Below, piece after piece: positions 1 to 6,394 of a DNA stretch of 6,604 bases. The notes below the pieces were generated by a model. That model worked only from the letters and a program-made list of their open reading frames with translations. It had not been told where the DNA came from and searched no databases. Source of the stretch: Alphaproteobacteria bacterium (lineage in GTDB: Bacteria > Pseudomonadota > Alphaproteobacteria > UBA6615); contig JABDJY010000210.1 of the NCBI GenBank assembly GCA_013003285.1, forward strand, positions 1 to 6,604, in the 5' to 3' direction. Position 1 is the first letter of the stretch. Every line of letters begins with the position of its first letter. The position numbers were made by a program, and so were the translations under genes.

Positions 1-455
1 GCCGTATCCAGCACGGCGCGGACAATTTTGTCATACCCGGTGCACCGGCACAGATTGCCGGCCAGCCAGTAGCGAACCTCGGTCTCGGTGGGATTCGGGT
101 TGTGATCGAGCAGCGACTTGGCCGCGACCAGCATGCCCGGCGTGCAGATGCCACACTGCAGGGCCGCCATTTCGAGGAATTTCTGCTGTAGCGGCTGCAG
201 GTTTTCGCCCTCGGCCATGCCCTCGATGGTGTCGATCTCTTTGCCTTCGGCCTCGGCGGCCAGCATCAGGCAGGAACAGATCAGCCGGCCGTTAAGCGTG
301 ACGCTACAGGCGCCACAATCGCCCGATCCGCAGCCTTCTTTGGAGCCGGTCAGACCCAGGGGGCCGCGCAGCACGTCGAGCATGGTCTCGTAGGGCTCGC
401 AGAGGAACTCCGTCGGCTCGCCGTTGATGGTGGTGGTTACATGCGTTTTTGCCAT
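1..455 (-). CDS. Molybdenum hydroxylase small subunit, two [2Fe-2S] clusters (CoxS/XdhC-like), 3' end cut by window edge
   Basis: This is the iron-sulfur electron-transfer subunit of a xanthine dehydrogenase / CO dehydrogenase family enzyme. It passes electrons from the molybdenum centre in the large subunit to FAD in the medium subunit, in the cytoplasm. I translated 151 complete codons from the ATG at 455. The N-terminal plant-ferredoxin-like domain carries KEGCGSGDCGAC, giving Cys42, Cys47, Cys50 and then Cys62 (spacing x4, x2, x11). The C-terminal helical domain carries QCGICTPGM (Cys101, Cys104) and NLCRCTGY (Cys136, Cys138). All eight cluster ligands are therefore present. Cys60 is an extra cysteine beside Cys62. 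Family members are about 150-170 residues, so only a short C-terminal tail is missing. The start lies 4 bases after the stop of the FAD subunit gene, with GAGGAG 9 bases upstream, so the two are almost certainly co-transcribed. The substrate is set by the unseen large subunit. Confidence 0.94.
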   Translation of the reverse strand, partial: MAKTHVTTTINGEPTEFLCEPYETMLDVLRGPLGLTGSKEGCGSGDCGACSVTLNGRLICSCLMLAAEAEGKEIDTIEGMAEGENLQPLQQKFLEMAALQCGICTPGMLVAAKSLLDHNPNPTETEVRYWLAGNLCRCTGYDKIVRAVLDT

Positions 456-459
456 GGTC

Positions 460-1329
460 TCAAGCTCCTCGGGCGCGGTTGGCGGCGATGTCGGCGGTGC
501 GTTTCAGCAGCACACCGGCAACTTTGGTGCGATAGGCGATGGTGCCGCGCTTATCATCAATCGGGTTACAGGCGGCGCTGCAGGCGGCCGCGGCGGCCTC
601 AATGGCCGCATCATCGAGTTTGGAGCCGATCAGTGCGTTCGCGGCGTCTTCGACCAGCAAAACGGTCGGCGCCACGGCGCCCAATCCCACCCGGGCGGCG
701 GTGCAAACACCGTCTTCGAGTGTCAGGCTGACGCCAACGCCGACAACGGCGATATCCATTTCGGTACGCGGGATCATGCGCAGATAGGCGTCGCTCGATC
801 CCGGCGGCCGTGGCGGAAAGGTGAAGCTCACCAGAATTTCGCCCGGCGCTAAACTGGTGCTGCCCGGACCGGTGGGTACGTCTTCTACCGCTATCTCTCG
901 GCGGCCGGTCGGGCCCTGCACTGTGGCGATGGCGCCGGCGGCGATCAGGGCCGGTACACTGTCGGCGGCCGGTGAGCCGTTACACAGATTGCCGCCCGCC
1001 GAGGCGCGGCCCTGCACATGGGTGGAGCCGATCAGGTTGAGGGCTTCCAGCACGCCGGGCCAGACGGATCCGAATTTCGGATGTTCTTCCAGTACCGCGC
1101 CTGAAACAGCGGCGCCGACAACGAAGCCGCCGTCGCTGGTTTCCTCGATGCTGGTCATTTCGGCGACGTTTTTGATGTCGACGATCAGGCCGGGGGTCAC
1201 CATGCCGGCGCGCATTTGCACCAGAAGGTCCGTGCCGCCGGCCAATATGCGACCGTCTCCGTTCGCCGCGGCATAGGCGCTCACCGCTTCATCGAGCGTG
1301 CTCGGCGCCACATATTGCATATCGGTCAT
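460..1329 (-). CDS. Molybdenum hydroxylase FAD-binding medium subunit (CoxM/XdhB-like)
   Basis: This 289-residue protein is the FAD subunit of a molybdenum hydroxylase. It takes electrons from the two [2Fe-2S] clusters of the small subunit and hands them to the final acceptor. The length is typical of CoxM-type proteins (about 270-300). The first FAD-contacting loop is AGGTDLL (residues 30-36). The second is GGNLCNGSPAADSVPA (about 112-127), preceded by GSTHVQGR, the usual position of the GSxQIRNRG motif. The C-terminal CO-dehydrogenase flavoprotein domain ends with NPIDDKRGTIAYRT (255-268), matching the family's PIDD-R-G-YR signature. The ATG at 1329 has GGGGGAG 5 bases upstream; a second ATG three codons in is less well spaced. 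The gene precedes the small subunit gene, the usual M-S order. I see no frameshift or missing motif. The substrate cannot be told from this subunit. Confidence 0.95.
   Translation of the reverse strand: MTDMQYVAPSTLDEAVSAYAAANGDGRILAGGTDLLVQMRAGMVTPGLIVDIKNVAEMTSIEETSDGGFVVGAAVSGAVLEEHPKFGSVWPGVLEALNLIGSTHVQGRASAGGNLCNGSPAADSVPALIAAGAIATVQGPTGRREIAVEDVPTGPGSTSLAPGEILVSFTFPPRPPGSSDAYLRMIPRTEMDIAVVGVGVSLTLEDGVCTAARVGLGAVAPTVLLVEDAANALIGSKLDDAAIEAAAAACSAACNPIDDKRGTIAYRTKVAGVLLKRTADIAANRARGA
465..470 (-). promoter_or_regulatory. Ribosome binding site of the iron-sulfur subunit gene
   Basis: GAGGAG on the minus strand ends 9 bases before the ATG at 455. It lies inside the last codons of the upstream FAD-subunit gene, which fits translational coupling and supports this start. 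Confidence 0.7.
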
Positions 1330-1334
1330 ATTTG

Positions 1335-1341
1335 CTCCCCC
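1335..1341 (-). promoter_or_regulatory. Ribosome binding site of the FAD subunit gene
   Basis: GGGGGAG on the minus strand lies 5 bases before the ATG at 1329. This spacing favours that ATG over the in-frame ATG three codons later. Confidence 0.65.
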
Positions 1342-1387
1342 GTAATCGTTGCCTTTTGCCCGCGCGCCCCCTTGTTTCGGAGGCTTA

Positions 1388-1415
1388 CCTTCTCGGATTC
1401 GCGAACCGGCGAAGG
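1388..1415. promoter_or_regulatory. Imperfect palindrome upstream of the molybdenum hydroxylase genes, possible operator or hairpin
   Basis: The arms CCTTC (1388-1392) and GAAGG (1411-1415) enclose CGG/CCG and a perfect central palindrome TTCGCGAA (1398-1405). The site sits about 60-85 bases upstream of the FAD-subunit start, in the 166-base gap after the cysteine hydrolase gene. The position fits a regulator binding site; pairing as RNA would be interrupted by an internal loop and a bulge. A second, weaker pair of arms in the same gap is CTTTAG (1445-1450) with CTAAAG (1473-1478). Neither is followed by a T-run on either strand, so I do not call a terminator. I see no convincing -35/-10 pair in this gap. 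Confidence 0.3.
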
Positions 1416-1495
1416 CTACACGGCTAACGCGGATCGGAATAGCCCTTTAGGCCCGGTGCGTCACTATCTTCTCTAAAGTTTTACAGGTCTAGGTT

Positions 1496-2125
1496 CTATC
1501 GCTCGTTGCGGCCGCGCAGGCGCTCGAACTCTGCGATAACGGCGTCGGCGTTGCTGATATCCGCATAGCGTCGTTCGACATCGCGCAGATTGCTGATATG
1601 GGGCTCCTCCTCATGGTCGCCGACGCAGTCTTCGGCGACGATGGTGCGGAAGCCCAGGCTGAAACTGTCGACCACCGAGGCGCGCACGCAACCCGATGTG
1701 ATGCAGCCGGTGACGATCACCGTATCGACCCGTTGCTTGACCAGAAACTGGGCGACCGGGGTATTGAAAAAGATCGACGGCGCCGATTTCGTCACCACCA
1801 AATCGGGCTGTGCTGCGGCGATACGCGGATCGAGCTCGACGGATGCATGGCCGATGACAAGCTCTTCGCGCAACGGTGCGATCTTCCAATAGGGCATTGC
1901 CTCCTGGGAGTCATAACCCATGACGCAGGCCGCGACCGGACACCCGGCAGCGCGCGCCGCGCCGATCACGTCGACGGTTCGCTCGACGGCGCGGTCGATC
2001 ATCTCGGCGCCGCCCATGCGAAATTCAGGGTCGGTGAATCCGCGCTGAAAATCGACGACGACGACCCCCGGTCGCTCGCCCCAGCCGATCTCCTTATCGC
2101 CATAGCCGCGTTGGTTATAGTCCAT
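1496..2125 (-). CDS. Isochorismatase-family cysteine hydrolase, N-carbamoylsarcosine amidase-like
   Basis: This 209-residue cytoplasmic amidohydrolase belongs to the isochorismatase-like cysteine hydrolase superfamily, in the branch with N-carbamoylsarcosine amidase and maleamate amidase. The expected catalytic triad is visible: Asp25 in VVVVDFQRGFTDP, Lys113 in VVTKSAPSIFF, and the nucleophile Cys146 in TGCITSGCVRAS, whose preceding GCITS segment matches the family's cis-peptide loop. The tail from about 168 to 190 (GDHEEEPH, then NLRDVERRYADI) also matches this branch, where histidine and KYAD-type residues recur. Such enzymes release ammonia from a carbamoyl or amide group through a thioester intermediate. 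The ATG at 2125 has AAGGGG 9 bases upstream, and the N-terminal RGYGDKEIGWGERP is typical of the branch. The gene is divergent from hyuA. Since N-carbamoylsarcosine amidase acts right after N-methylhydantoinase in creatinine breakdown, I infer that it processes the HyuAB product. The exact substrate is open. Confidence 0.9.
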   Translation of the reverse strand: MDYNQRGYGDKEIGWGERPGVVVVDFQRGFTDPEFRMGGAEMIDRAVERTVDVIGAARAAGCPVAACVMGYDSQEAMPYWKIAPLREELVIGHASVELDPRIAAAQPDLVVTKSAPSIFFNTPVAQFLVKQRVDTVIVTGCITSGCVRASVVDSFSLGFRTIVAEDCVGDHEEEPHISNLRDVERRYADISNADAVIAEFERLRGRNER

Positions 2126-2211
2126 TTGTACTGACCCCTTGCTTTCCCTATTCTGACATTAAAGCATGGGGTGGGGGAGGCGTCTCTTCCCAATCGATTA
2201 AAATAATAGAA

Positions 2212-2228
2212 CCGTCAAACGCAGACGG
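2212..2228. repeat. Inverted repeat CCGTC-N7-GACGG ahead of hyuA
   Basis: The perfect 5-base arms CCGTC (2212-2216) and GACGG (2224-2228) flank a 7-base spacer. The site ends 20 bases before the hyuA ATG and 5 bases before its ribosome binding site, just downstream of the A/T-only block. It could be an operator or a small hairpin in the hyuA leader. Short arms like these can occur by chance, so this rests mostly on position. Confidence 0.35.
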
Positions 2229-2233
2229 ACATC

Positions 2234-2240
2234 GGGGAAG
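2234..2240 (+). promoter_or_regulatory. Ribosome binding site of hyuA
   Basis: GGGGAAG ends 8 bases before the ATG at 2249. That ATG is followed directly by the family's N-terminal strand and DTGGTFTD motif, so the start is well supported. Confidence 0.65.
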
Positions 2241-2248
2241 TTTGGTTC

Positions 2249-4324
2249 ATGAGTTATCGTATTTCTGTTGATACCGGCGGCACATTTACAGACATGGTTG
2301 TGCTCGACCCGGAGGGGCAGTTTCATGTCGGCAAGGCCCTCACCACGCCGGATCGCATATCCGAGGGTATGTTTAGCGCGCTGGAGGTGGCCGCCGGCGC
2401 CGTCGGCCGCGAACCTCGCGACTTGCTCGCCGAGACGGAGATTTTAATCTACGGCACCACACGGGCGACCAACGCCATCGTCACAAAGCAGACCGCGCGT
2501 ACGGCGTTTCTGACCACGACCGGTTTCCGCGATATTTTGGTGTTCAAGGAAGGCGGCAAGCACGGCCCGCACGATTACAGCTACGATTACCCGCAGCCCT
2601 ACATTCCGCGCCGGCACACATTCGAGATCGACGAACGCATCGGCAGCGCCGGCGAAATCGTCACGCCGCTCGACGAGGCCAAGGCGCGCGAGGTTCTCGA
2701 GACCCTCAAGGCGCGCGGCTTCGAAGCCGTCGCCGTGTCGCTGCTGTGGTCGATTGCCAATAGCGCGCATGAGGAAATGCTCGGCCGGCTGATCGAAGAA
2801 ATATTGCCAGGGGTTCCCTACACGCTGTCGCACCGGCTGGCGCCGATCTTGCGCGAATATCGCCGGGCCTCGGCGACCGCCATTGATGCGTCGCTGAAAC
2901 CTCTGATGCAGGCCCATCTGACACAAATGCGGACCGACTTGCAGGAAGGGGGCTTTGCCGGGGATCTACTGATTTCCACCTCGGTAGGCGGTTGTCAGGA
3001 GGTCGAATCCCTGGTCGAGCGGCCGATCAACACGCTGAAATCCGGCCCAGCCATGGCGCCGGTTGCCGCCCGCGCCTATAGCGCGGTGGAGAATATGGGT
3101 GGCGACGCCATCGTTTGCGATACCGGCGGCACGACCTTCGATGTCGGCTTGGTGCGCGACGGTCAATTGGTCTATTCGCGCGATAGCTGGCTGGGGCCGC
3201 AATGGCTCGGCGACATTATCGGCGCCTCGACGGTCGATGTGCGGTCGATCGGCGCCGGCGGCGGGTCGATCGCGTGGGTCGATGCTGGCGGGCTGCTCAG
3301 GGTTGGTCCGCAATCGGCGGGTTCGCAACCGGGGCCGGCGTGTTACGGCCGCGATGGCGACCAACCGACGGTCACCGACGCGGCCTTGGTGCTGGGTTAT
3401 ATCGATCCGGATTATTTCAACGGCGGGCGTATCGCGCTCGATCCCGCCGCCGCCACGCGCGTTATTGGTGAATTGGCAGCGACCCTCGACAAGAGCGTCG
3501 ACGATACCGCCTATGCCATCATGGTCATCGCCAACGAGTTGATGATCAAGGCAATTGGCGAGATCACCGTGAATGACGGCCTCAACCCGCGCGAGAGCGT
3601 GATTGTCGCCGGCGGCGGCGCGGCCGGGTTCAACATCATGCCGATCGCGCGCGAATTGGGCTGCGACACGGTGATATTGCCGCGCACGGCGGCGGCGCTG
3701 TCGGCCTGCGGCATGCAATATTCCTCGATCGTGTTCGAGGCGACGCGCAGTCGGTTTACCGATTCCAATGGGTTCGACCGGGACGGGGTCAACAAGGCCC
3801 TCGACGAGATCGAAGCCGAATTGATGACCTTCCGCGACGGACTGGCGGTGGCCGCCAACTCGGAAATATCCATCGAGTTTTTCGCCGAAGCGCGCTACCG
3901 CGCCCAGGTCTGGGAACTCGATACAGCGCTTCCCACAACCCGCATGAACAGCGACGAAGACGTGGCGGCCTTGATCGAGGTGTTCCATCAGACCCATGAC
4001 CGGGTCTATGCGGTGCGCGACGAAGACAGCCCGGTGGAATGCGTCAACTGGAAGGGGCGCATATCGATCCGGCCGTTCGATCCGCCGGACGCGCCCGACA
4101 AAGCCGATAGCCATTATTCGCCAGATGCTGCCACCACGCGCAATTGCTTCTTCGGCGATGCGGCGCCGGTGAATACGCCGATCTATCGCGGCGAAACGCT
4201 GAACGTCGGCGCCGACATCAGCGGCCCGGCGATTATCGAAGAGCCGACCACGACCATCGTCGTTTATCCCGGCATGAGCGCAACACTCAGCGCGGCCGGG
4301 GACTACATCCTCGACTGCCGCTAA
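2249..4324 (+). CDS. hyuA: Hydantoinase/oxoprolinase family subunit A (ATP-dependent N-methylhydantoinase A-like)
   Basis: This 691-residue protein is the ATP-binding subunit of an ATP-dependent cyclic-amide hydrolase (HyuA family, related to the N-terminal half of 5-oxoprolinase and to acetone carboxylase beta subunit). It phosphorylates the ring amide or its intermediate for opening with HyuB. The ASKHA-type nucleotide fold is visible: phosphate loop 1 DTGGTFTD (8-15), YGTTRATNAIV (68-78), phosphate loop 2 CDTGGTTFDVGLV (290-302), GAGGGSIAW (336-344), GPACYGRDG (362-370) with PTVTDA (373-378), and the adenosine-site AGGGAAGF (454-461). A beta-rich C-terminal domain includes GPAIIEEPTTTIVVYPG (659-675), the usual end of the family. 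Length is normal (about 680-720). HyuB follows after 11 bases. The sequence alone does not separate N-methylhydantoinase from other HyuA-type activities; the neighbouring N-carbamoylsarcosine amidase-like gene favours a hydantoin-type ring substrate. Confidence 0.94.
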   Translation: MSYRISVDTGGTFTDMVVLDPEGQFHVGKALTTPDRISEGMFSALEVAAGAVGREPRDLLAETEILIYGTTRATNAIVTKQTARTAFLTTTGFRDILVFKEGGKHGPHDYSYDYPQPYIPRRHTFEIDERIGSAGEIVTPLDEAKAREVLETLKARGFEAVAVSLLWSIANSAHEEMLGRLIEEILPGVPYTLSHRLAPILREYRRASATAIDASLKPLMQAHLTQMRTDLQEGGFAGDLLISTSVGGCQEVESLVERPINTLKSGPAMAPVAARAYSAVENMGGDAIVCDTGGTTFDVGLVRDGQLVYSRDSWLGPQWLGDIIGASTVDVRSIGAGGGSIAWVDAGGLLRVGPQSAGSQPGPACYGRDGDQPTVTDAALVLGYIDPDYFNGGRIALDPAAATRVIGELAATLDKSVDDTAYAIMVIANELMIKAIGEITVNDGLNPRESVIVAGGGAAGFNIMPIARELGCDTVILPRTAAALSACGMQYSSIVFEATRSRFTDSNGFDRDGVNKALDEIEAELMTFRDGLAVAANSEISIEFFAEARYRAQVWELDTALPTTRMNSDEDVAALIEVFHQTHDRVYAVRDEDSPVECVNWKGRISIRPFDPPDAPDKADSHYSPDAATTRNCFFGDAAPVNTPIYRGETLNVGADISGPAIIEEPTTTIVVYPGMSATLSAAGDYILDCR

Positions 4325-4330
4325 AGGAGA
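4324..4330 (+). promoter_or_regulatory. Ribosome binding site that fixes the hyuB start
   Basis: AAGGAGA overlaps the last base of the hyuA stop codon and lies 5 bases before the ATG at 4336. The open frame runs back to 4144, but the added 64 residues are arginine-rich out-of-frame hyuA sequence. This site decides for 4336. Confidence 0.85.
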
Positions 4331-4335
4331 CCAAT

Positions 4336-6135
4336 ATGACCGATAGCGAAACCACCCTTGATCCGGTCCTCATTTCGGTGATGGCCAATCGCCTCGACGG
4401 CATCGTACGCGAGATGACCAACACGCTGCTGCGTTCGGCGCGCTCTGCGGTGATCTCTTCGGCGCGCGACTTTTCCTGCTGCCTGGTGACCGGAGACGAC
4501 AAGCTGCTGGCCGCCGCGGAAGGCCTGCCGGTGCATATTTTCGGCTGTCACATACAGACCGAGAATATGCGTAAATATCATGAAGGCGATATCCAGCGCG
4601 GCGACGCCTATCTCGACAACGATCCCTATGGCGGTAACACCCATCCGGCCGACCATACTTTCATGGTGCCGGTGTTCTTCGAAGGCGAGCATATGTTCAC
4701 CGCGGTCTCGAAGTGCCACATGGCCGATATCGGCAACTCGATCCCGTCGAGCTACTTCGTCCGCGCCAAGGATGTGTACGAAGAAGGCGCGCTGGTGTTC
4801 CCCGGCGTGCGCATCCAGCGGGACTTCAAGAATATCGAGGACATTATGCGCATGTGCCGGGCGCGCATCCGGGTACCCGACCAATGGTATGGCGACTATC
4901 TTGCCGGGCTGGGGTCGGCGCGCATCGCCGAGCGCCGGCTCGAAGCGTTCTGCGAGAAATACGGTAAGGAGACGGTCAAGGCCTTCATGAAGGAATGGTT
5001 CAATTATTCCGAGCGGCGCATGATCGACAATATCCGCCGCCTGCCGAAGGCGAATTTGGTCAATAAGGGTCGCTCGGACCCGCTGGAAGGCGTCTTACCC
5101 GATGGTCTCGAGCTGACCGTGAAGATCGATATCGATCCCGATGAGGCGCATATCCATGTGGATCTGTCCGACAATCCGCCGTCGGTGGATGCCGGTATGA
5201 ATACCTCACTGGGCGCCGCCACATCGGCTGTTGTCGGCGCGGTGTTCAATGCGCGCGACAAGGATTTGCCGCGCAATGAAGGGGCGTTCCGCCGCCTCAG
5301 CTTCACCTATGCCGAAGATAGCGTGGTGGGCGCGCCGAAATTCCCCCACTCCTGCTCGGTGGCGACGACCAATGTCGCCGAACGTCTGGTCAATATTACC
5401 CAATCGGCCTTCGCCCAACTCGGCGACGGCATGGGCCTGTCAGAAGGCGGCGCGGGACTCGGCGCCGGCATGGCAGTGATTTCGGGCCATGACGAACGGC
5501 GCGGCGGCGAGGCCTATGTGAACCGCCTGATGCTATCGACCAATGGCGGGCCGGCGAGCCCGGAGGCCGATGGCTGGGTCAATTACGCTATCCCGGTCAT
5601 CGCCGGGCTGATGTATCGGGATTCGGTGGAAGTGGATGAGCTCAAACATCCCATTCGGGTGGAATCGCTGAGTTTGGTCACGGATTCAGCCGGCGCCGGA
5701 CGACGCCGTGGCGCGCCGGCCCAGCAGATCGAATATGGGCCGACCGATGGCGCCATGACCTCGATTATCTCATGCGATGGCCAGCATGCCGCGCCGCGTG
5801 GCGCGGTCGGCGGCCATGCGGGAACGGCGGGGGAGACTTGGCTGATCGAAGACGGCACCCAACCGTCGCGCCTGCCCAATGTGGCCCAGGTCCACTTGCA
5901 GCCGGGACAACGCATCCGCGGCCGCGATTCTTCCGGTGGCGGTTATGGCGATCCGCTCGATCGTGAACCCGAACGGGTATTGCTCGATGTGCTCGAAGGC
6001 TGGGAGACCCGCGAGAAAGCGCTGGATATTTACGGTGTGGCCTTTTCCGGGGAAATCGACGACGAGACCCTGGCGATCGATGCCGCTGCAACGGAGGCCC
6101 GGCGGTCGGAGATCAGAGAGACGCGCGCGCCCTAA
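4336..6135 (+). CDS. hyuB: Hydantoinase/oxoprolinase family subunit B (ATP-dependent N-methylhydantoinase B-like)
   Basis: This 599-residue protein is the partner of HyuA and is thought to carry the metal-dependent part of the cyclic-amide hydrolysis site. Seen motifs are ARDFSCCLVTGD (43-54), the metal-site region LDNDPYGGNTHPADHTF (93-109), KCHMADIG (126-133), the glycine-rich DSAGAGRRRGAP (450-461), RGAVGGHAG (488-496) and RDSSGGGYGDPLDRE (530-544). His103, Asp106 and His128 have the same mutual spacing as the manganese ligands I recall for the homologous acetone carboxylase subunit, so I infer a divalent metal site. Length is normal for stand-alone HyuB (about 550-600). The gene lies 11 bases after hyuA with its own strong ribosome binding site, so the pair forms one transcription unit. 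The C-terminus after about 545 is a more variable acidic tail. Its stop codon overlaps that of the convergent small gene. The substrate is unproven; the choice among hydantoin, oxoproline or another lactam rests on context only. Confidence 0.94.
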   Translation: MTDSETTLDPVLISVMANRLDGIVREMTNTLLRSARSAVISSARDFSCCLVTGDDKLLAAAEGLPVHIFGCHIQTENMRKYHEGDIQRGDAYLDNDPYGGNTHPADHTFMVPVFFEGEHMFTAVSKCHMADIGNSIPSSYFVRAKDVYEEGALVFPGVRIQRDFKNIEDIMRMCRARIRVPDQWYGDYLAGLGSARIAERRLEAFCEKYGKETVKAFMKEWFNYSERRMIDNIRRLPKANLVNKGRSDPLEGVLPDGLELTVKIDIDPDEAHIHVDLSDNPPSVDAGMNTSLGAATSAVVGAVFNARDKDLPRNEGAFRRLSFTYAEDSVVGAPKFPHSCSVATTNVAERLVNITQSAFAQLGDGMGLSEGGAGLGAGMAVISGHDERRGGEAYVNRLMLSTNGGPASPEADGWVNYAIPVIAGLMYRDSVEVDELKHPIRVESLSLVTDSAGAGRRRGAPAQQIEYGPTDGAMTSIISCDGQHAAPRGAVGGHAGTAGETWLIEDGTQPSRLPNVAQVHLQPGQRIRGRDSSGGGYGDPLDREPERVLLDVLEGWETREKALDIYGVAFSGEIDDETLAIDAAATEARRSEIRETRAP

Positions 6136-6368
6136 TCCACGGGCTCCGCGTTGACGCCTTCTTCGAACATGTTGAGGGCGAGCTTTTTGAGGTCGTCCAA
6201 CGAGGCGTCGTCGCTTTCCGTGCTGGCGACGGCGACGAAGCGACCCAGATTGGCGGCGACGGCGACGATCAGTTCGTGTGACGACAGATCCAGGCGCTCG
6301 CCGACTTCCAAACAGGCGTCGCAAACCTCCTGCAGGAATTCCAGATTGTCGGTATTTTCATCGCTCAT
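6132..6368 (-). CDS. Small, highly acidic protein of unknown function
   Basis: I do not recognise this 78-residue protein. It has 19 Asp/Glu against 4 Lys/Arg, no signal peptide and no membrane segment. It looks mostly helical: an N-terminal stretch (about 8-25) with a CxxC pair (Cys16, Cys19), a central hydrophobic stretch (about 33-50) with the repeated VAVA at 35-38 and 45-48, and a C-terminal helix (about 57-71). The two VAVA segments are encoded by the same 14-base sequence (6225-6238 and 6255-6268). The gene is supported by a very good ribosome binding site, GAGGAGG, 5 bases before the ATG, and by its place 26 bases after the transporter gene on the same strand. Its TAG stop overlaps the TAA of hyuB on the other strand. 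A cytoplasmic accessory or regulatory role is possible but unproven; two cysteines alone do not make a metal site. Confidence 0.75.
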   Translation of the reverse strand: MSDENTDNLEFLQEVCDACLEVGERLDLSSHELIVAVAANLGRFVAVASTESDDASLDDLKKLALNMFEEGVNAEPVD

Positions 6369-6373
6369 AGGGG

Positions 6374-6380
6374 CCTCCTC
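6374..6380 (-). promoter_or_regulatory. Ribosome binding site of the small acidic protein gene
   Basis: GAGGAGG on the minus strand lies 5 bases before the ATG at 6368, in the 26-base gap after the transporter stop codon. It is the best evidence that this short frame is translated. Confidence 0.75.
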
Positions 6381-6394
6381 GCGGTCCAGGTCGA

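Larger units (their letters stand above)
2126..2248. promoter_or_regulatory. Divergent control region between the cysteine hydrolase and hyuA
   Basis: These 123 bases must hold the promoters of both the leftward hydrolase and the rightward hyuAB unit. They contain a G-rich run (2168-2180) and a 12-base block of only A and T (2197-2208), the likeliest place for DNA melting in an otherwise GC-rich window. No hexamer pair matches a sigma-70 consensus well enough to call. An inverted repeat at 2212-2228 is listed separately. The two genes could be controlled together by one regulator bound here; no regulator gene lies in the window. Confidence 0.6.

Noticed and set aside
821..1276. 151-codon plus-strand frame inside the FAD subunit gene
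   Set aside because: It is a shadow of a gene with clear FAD motifs on the other strand and has no convincing ribosome binding site.
1..1329. Small and medium subunits as a true CO dehydrogenase
   Set aside because: CO specificity lies in the active-site loop of the large subunit, which is outside the window; these two subunits are shared by many molybdenum hydroxylases.
1445..1478. CTTTAG/CTAAAG arms as a terminator after the cysteine hydrolase gene
   Set aside because: The stem is 6 bases and AT-rich, with a 22-base loop and no T-run, so it would not make a stable intrinsic terminator.
2966..4114. 382-codon open frame antisense to hyuA
   Set aside because: It lies opposite a gene with every family motif in place; its arginine/histidine/aspartate-rich composition is typical of the complement of GC-rich coding DNA, and it resembles no family I know.
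4144..4335. 64-residue N-terminal extension of HyuB
   Set aside because: It is out-of-frame hyuA coding sequence, rich in arginine, whereas an AAGGAGA site points to the ATG at 4336 where the family-like sequence begins.
2249..6135. HyuA/HyuB as acetone carboxylase or as a split 5-oxoprolinase
   Set aside because: No gene for the small gamma subunit of acetone carboxylase follows, and the N-carbamoylsarcosine amidase-like neighbour fits hydantoin-type chemistry better. This is context only, so it is set aside rather than disproved.
5770..6324. 184-codon minus-strand frame spanning the end of hyuB and the small gene
   Set aside because: It overlaps two better supported genes in other frames and has an arginine-rich, low-complexity composition.
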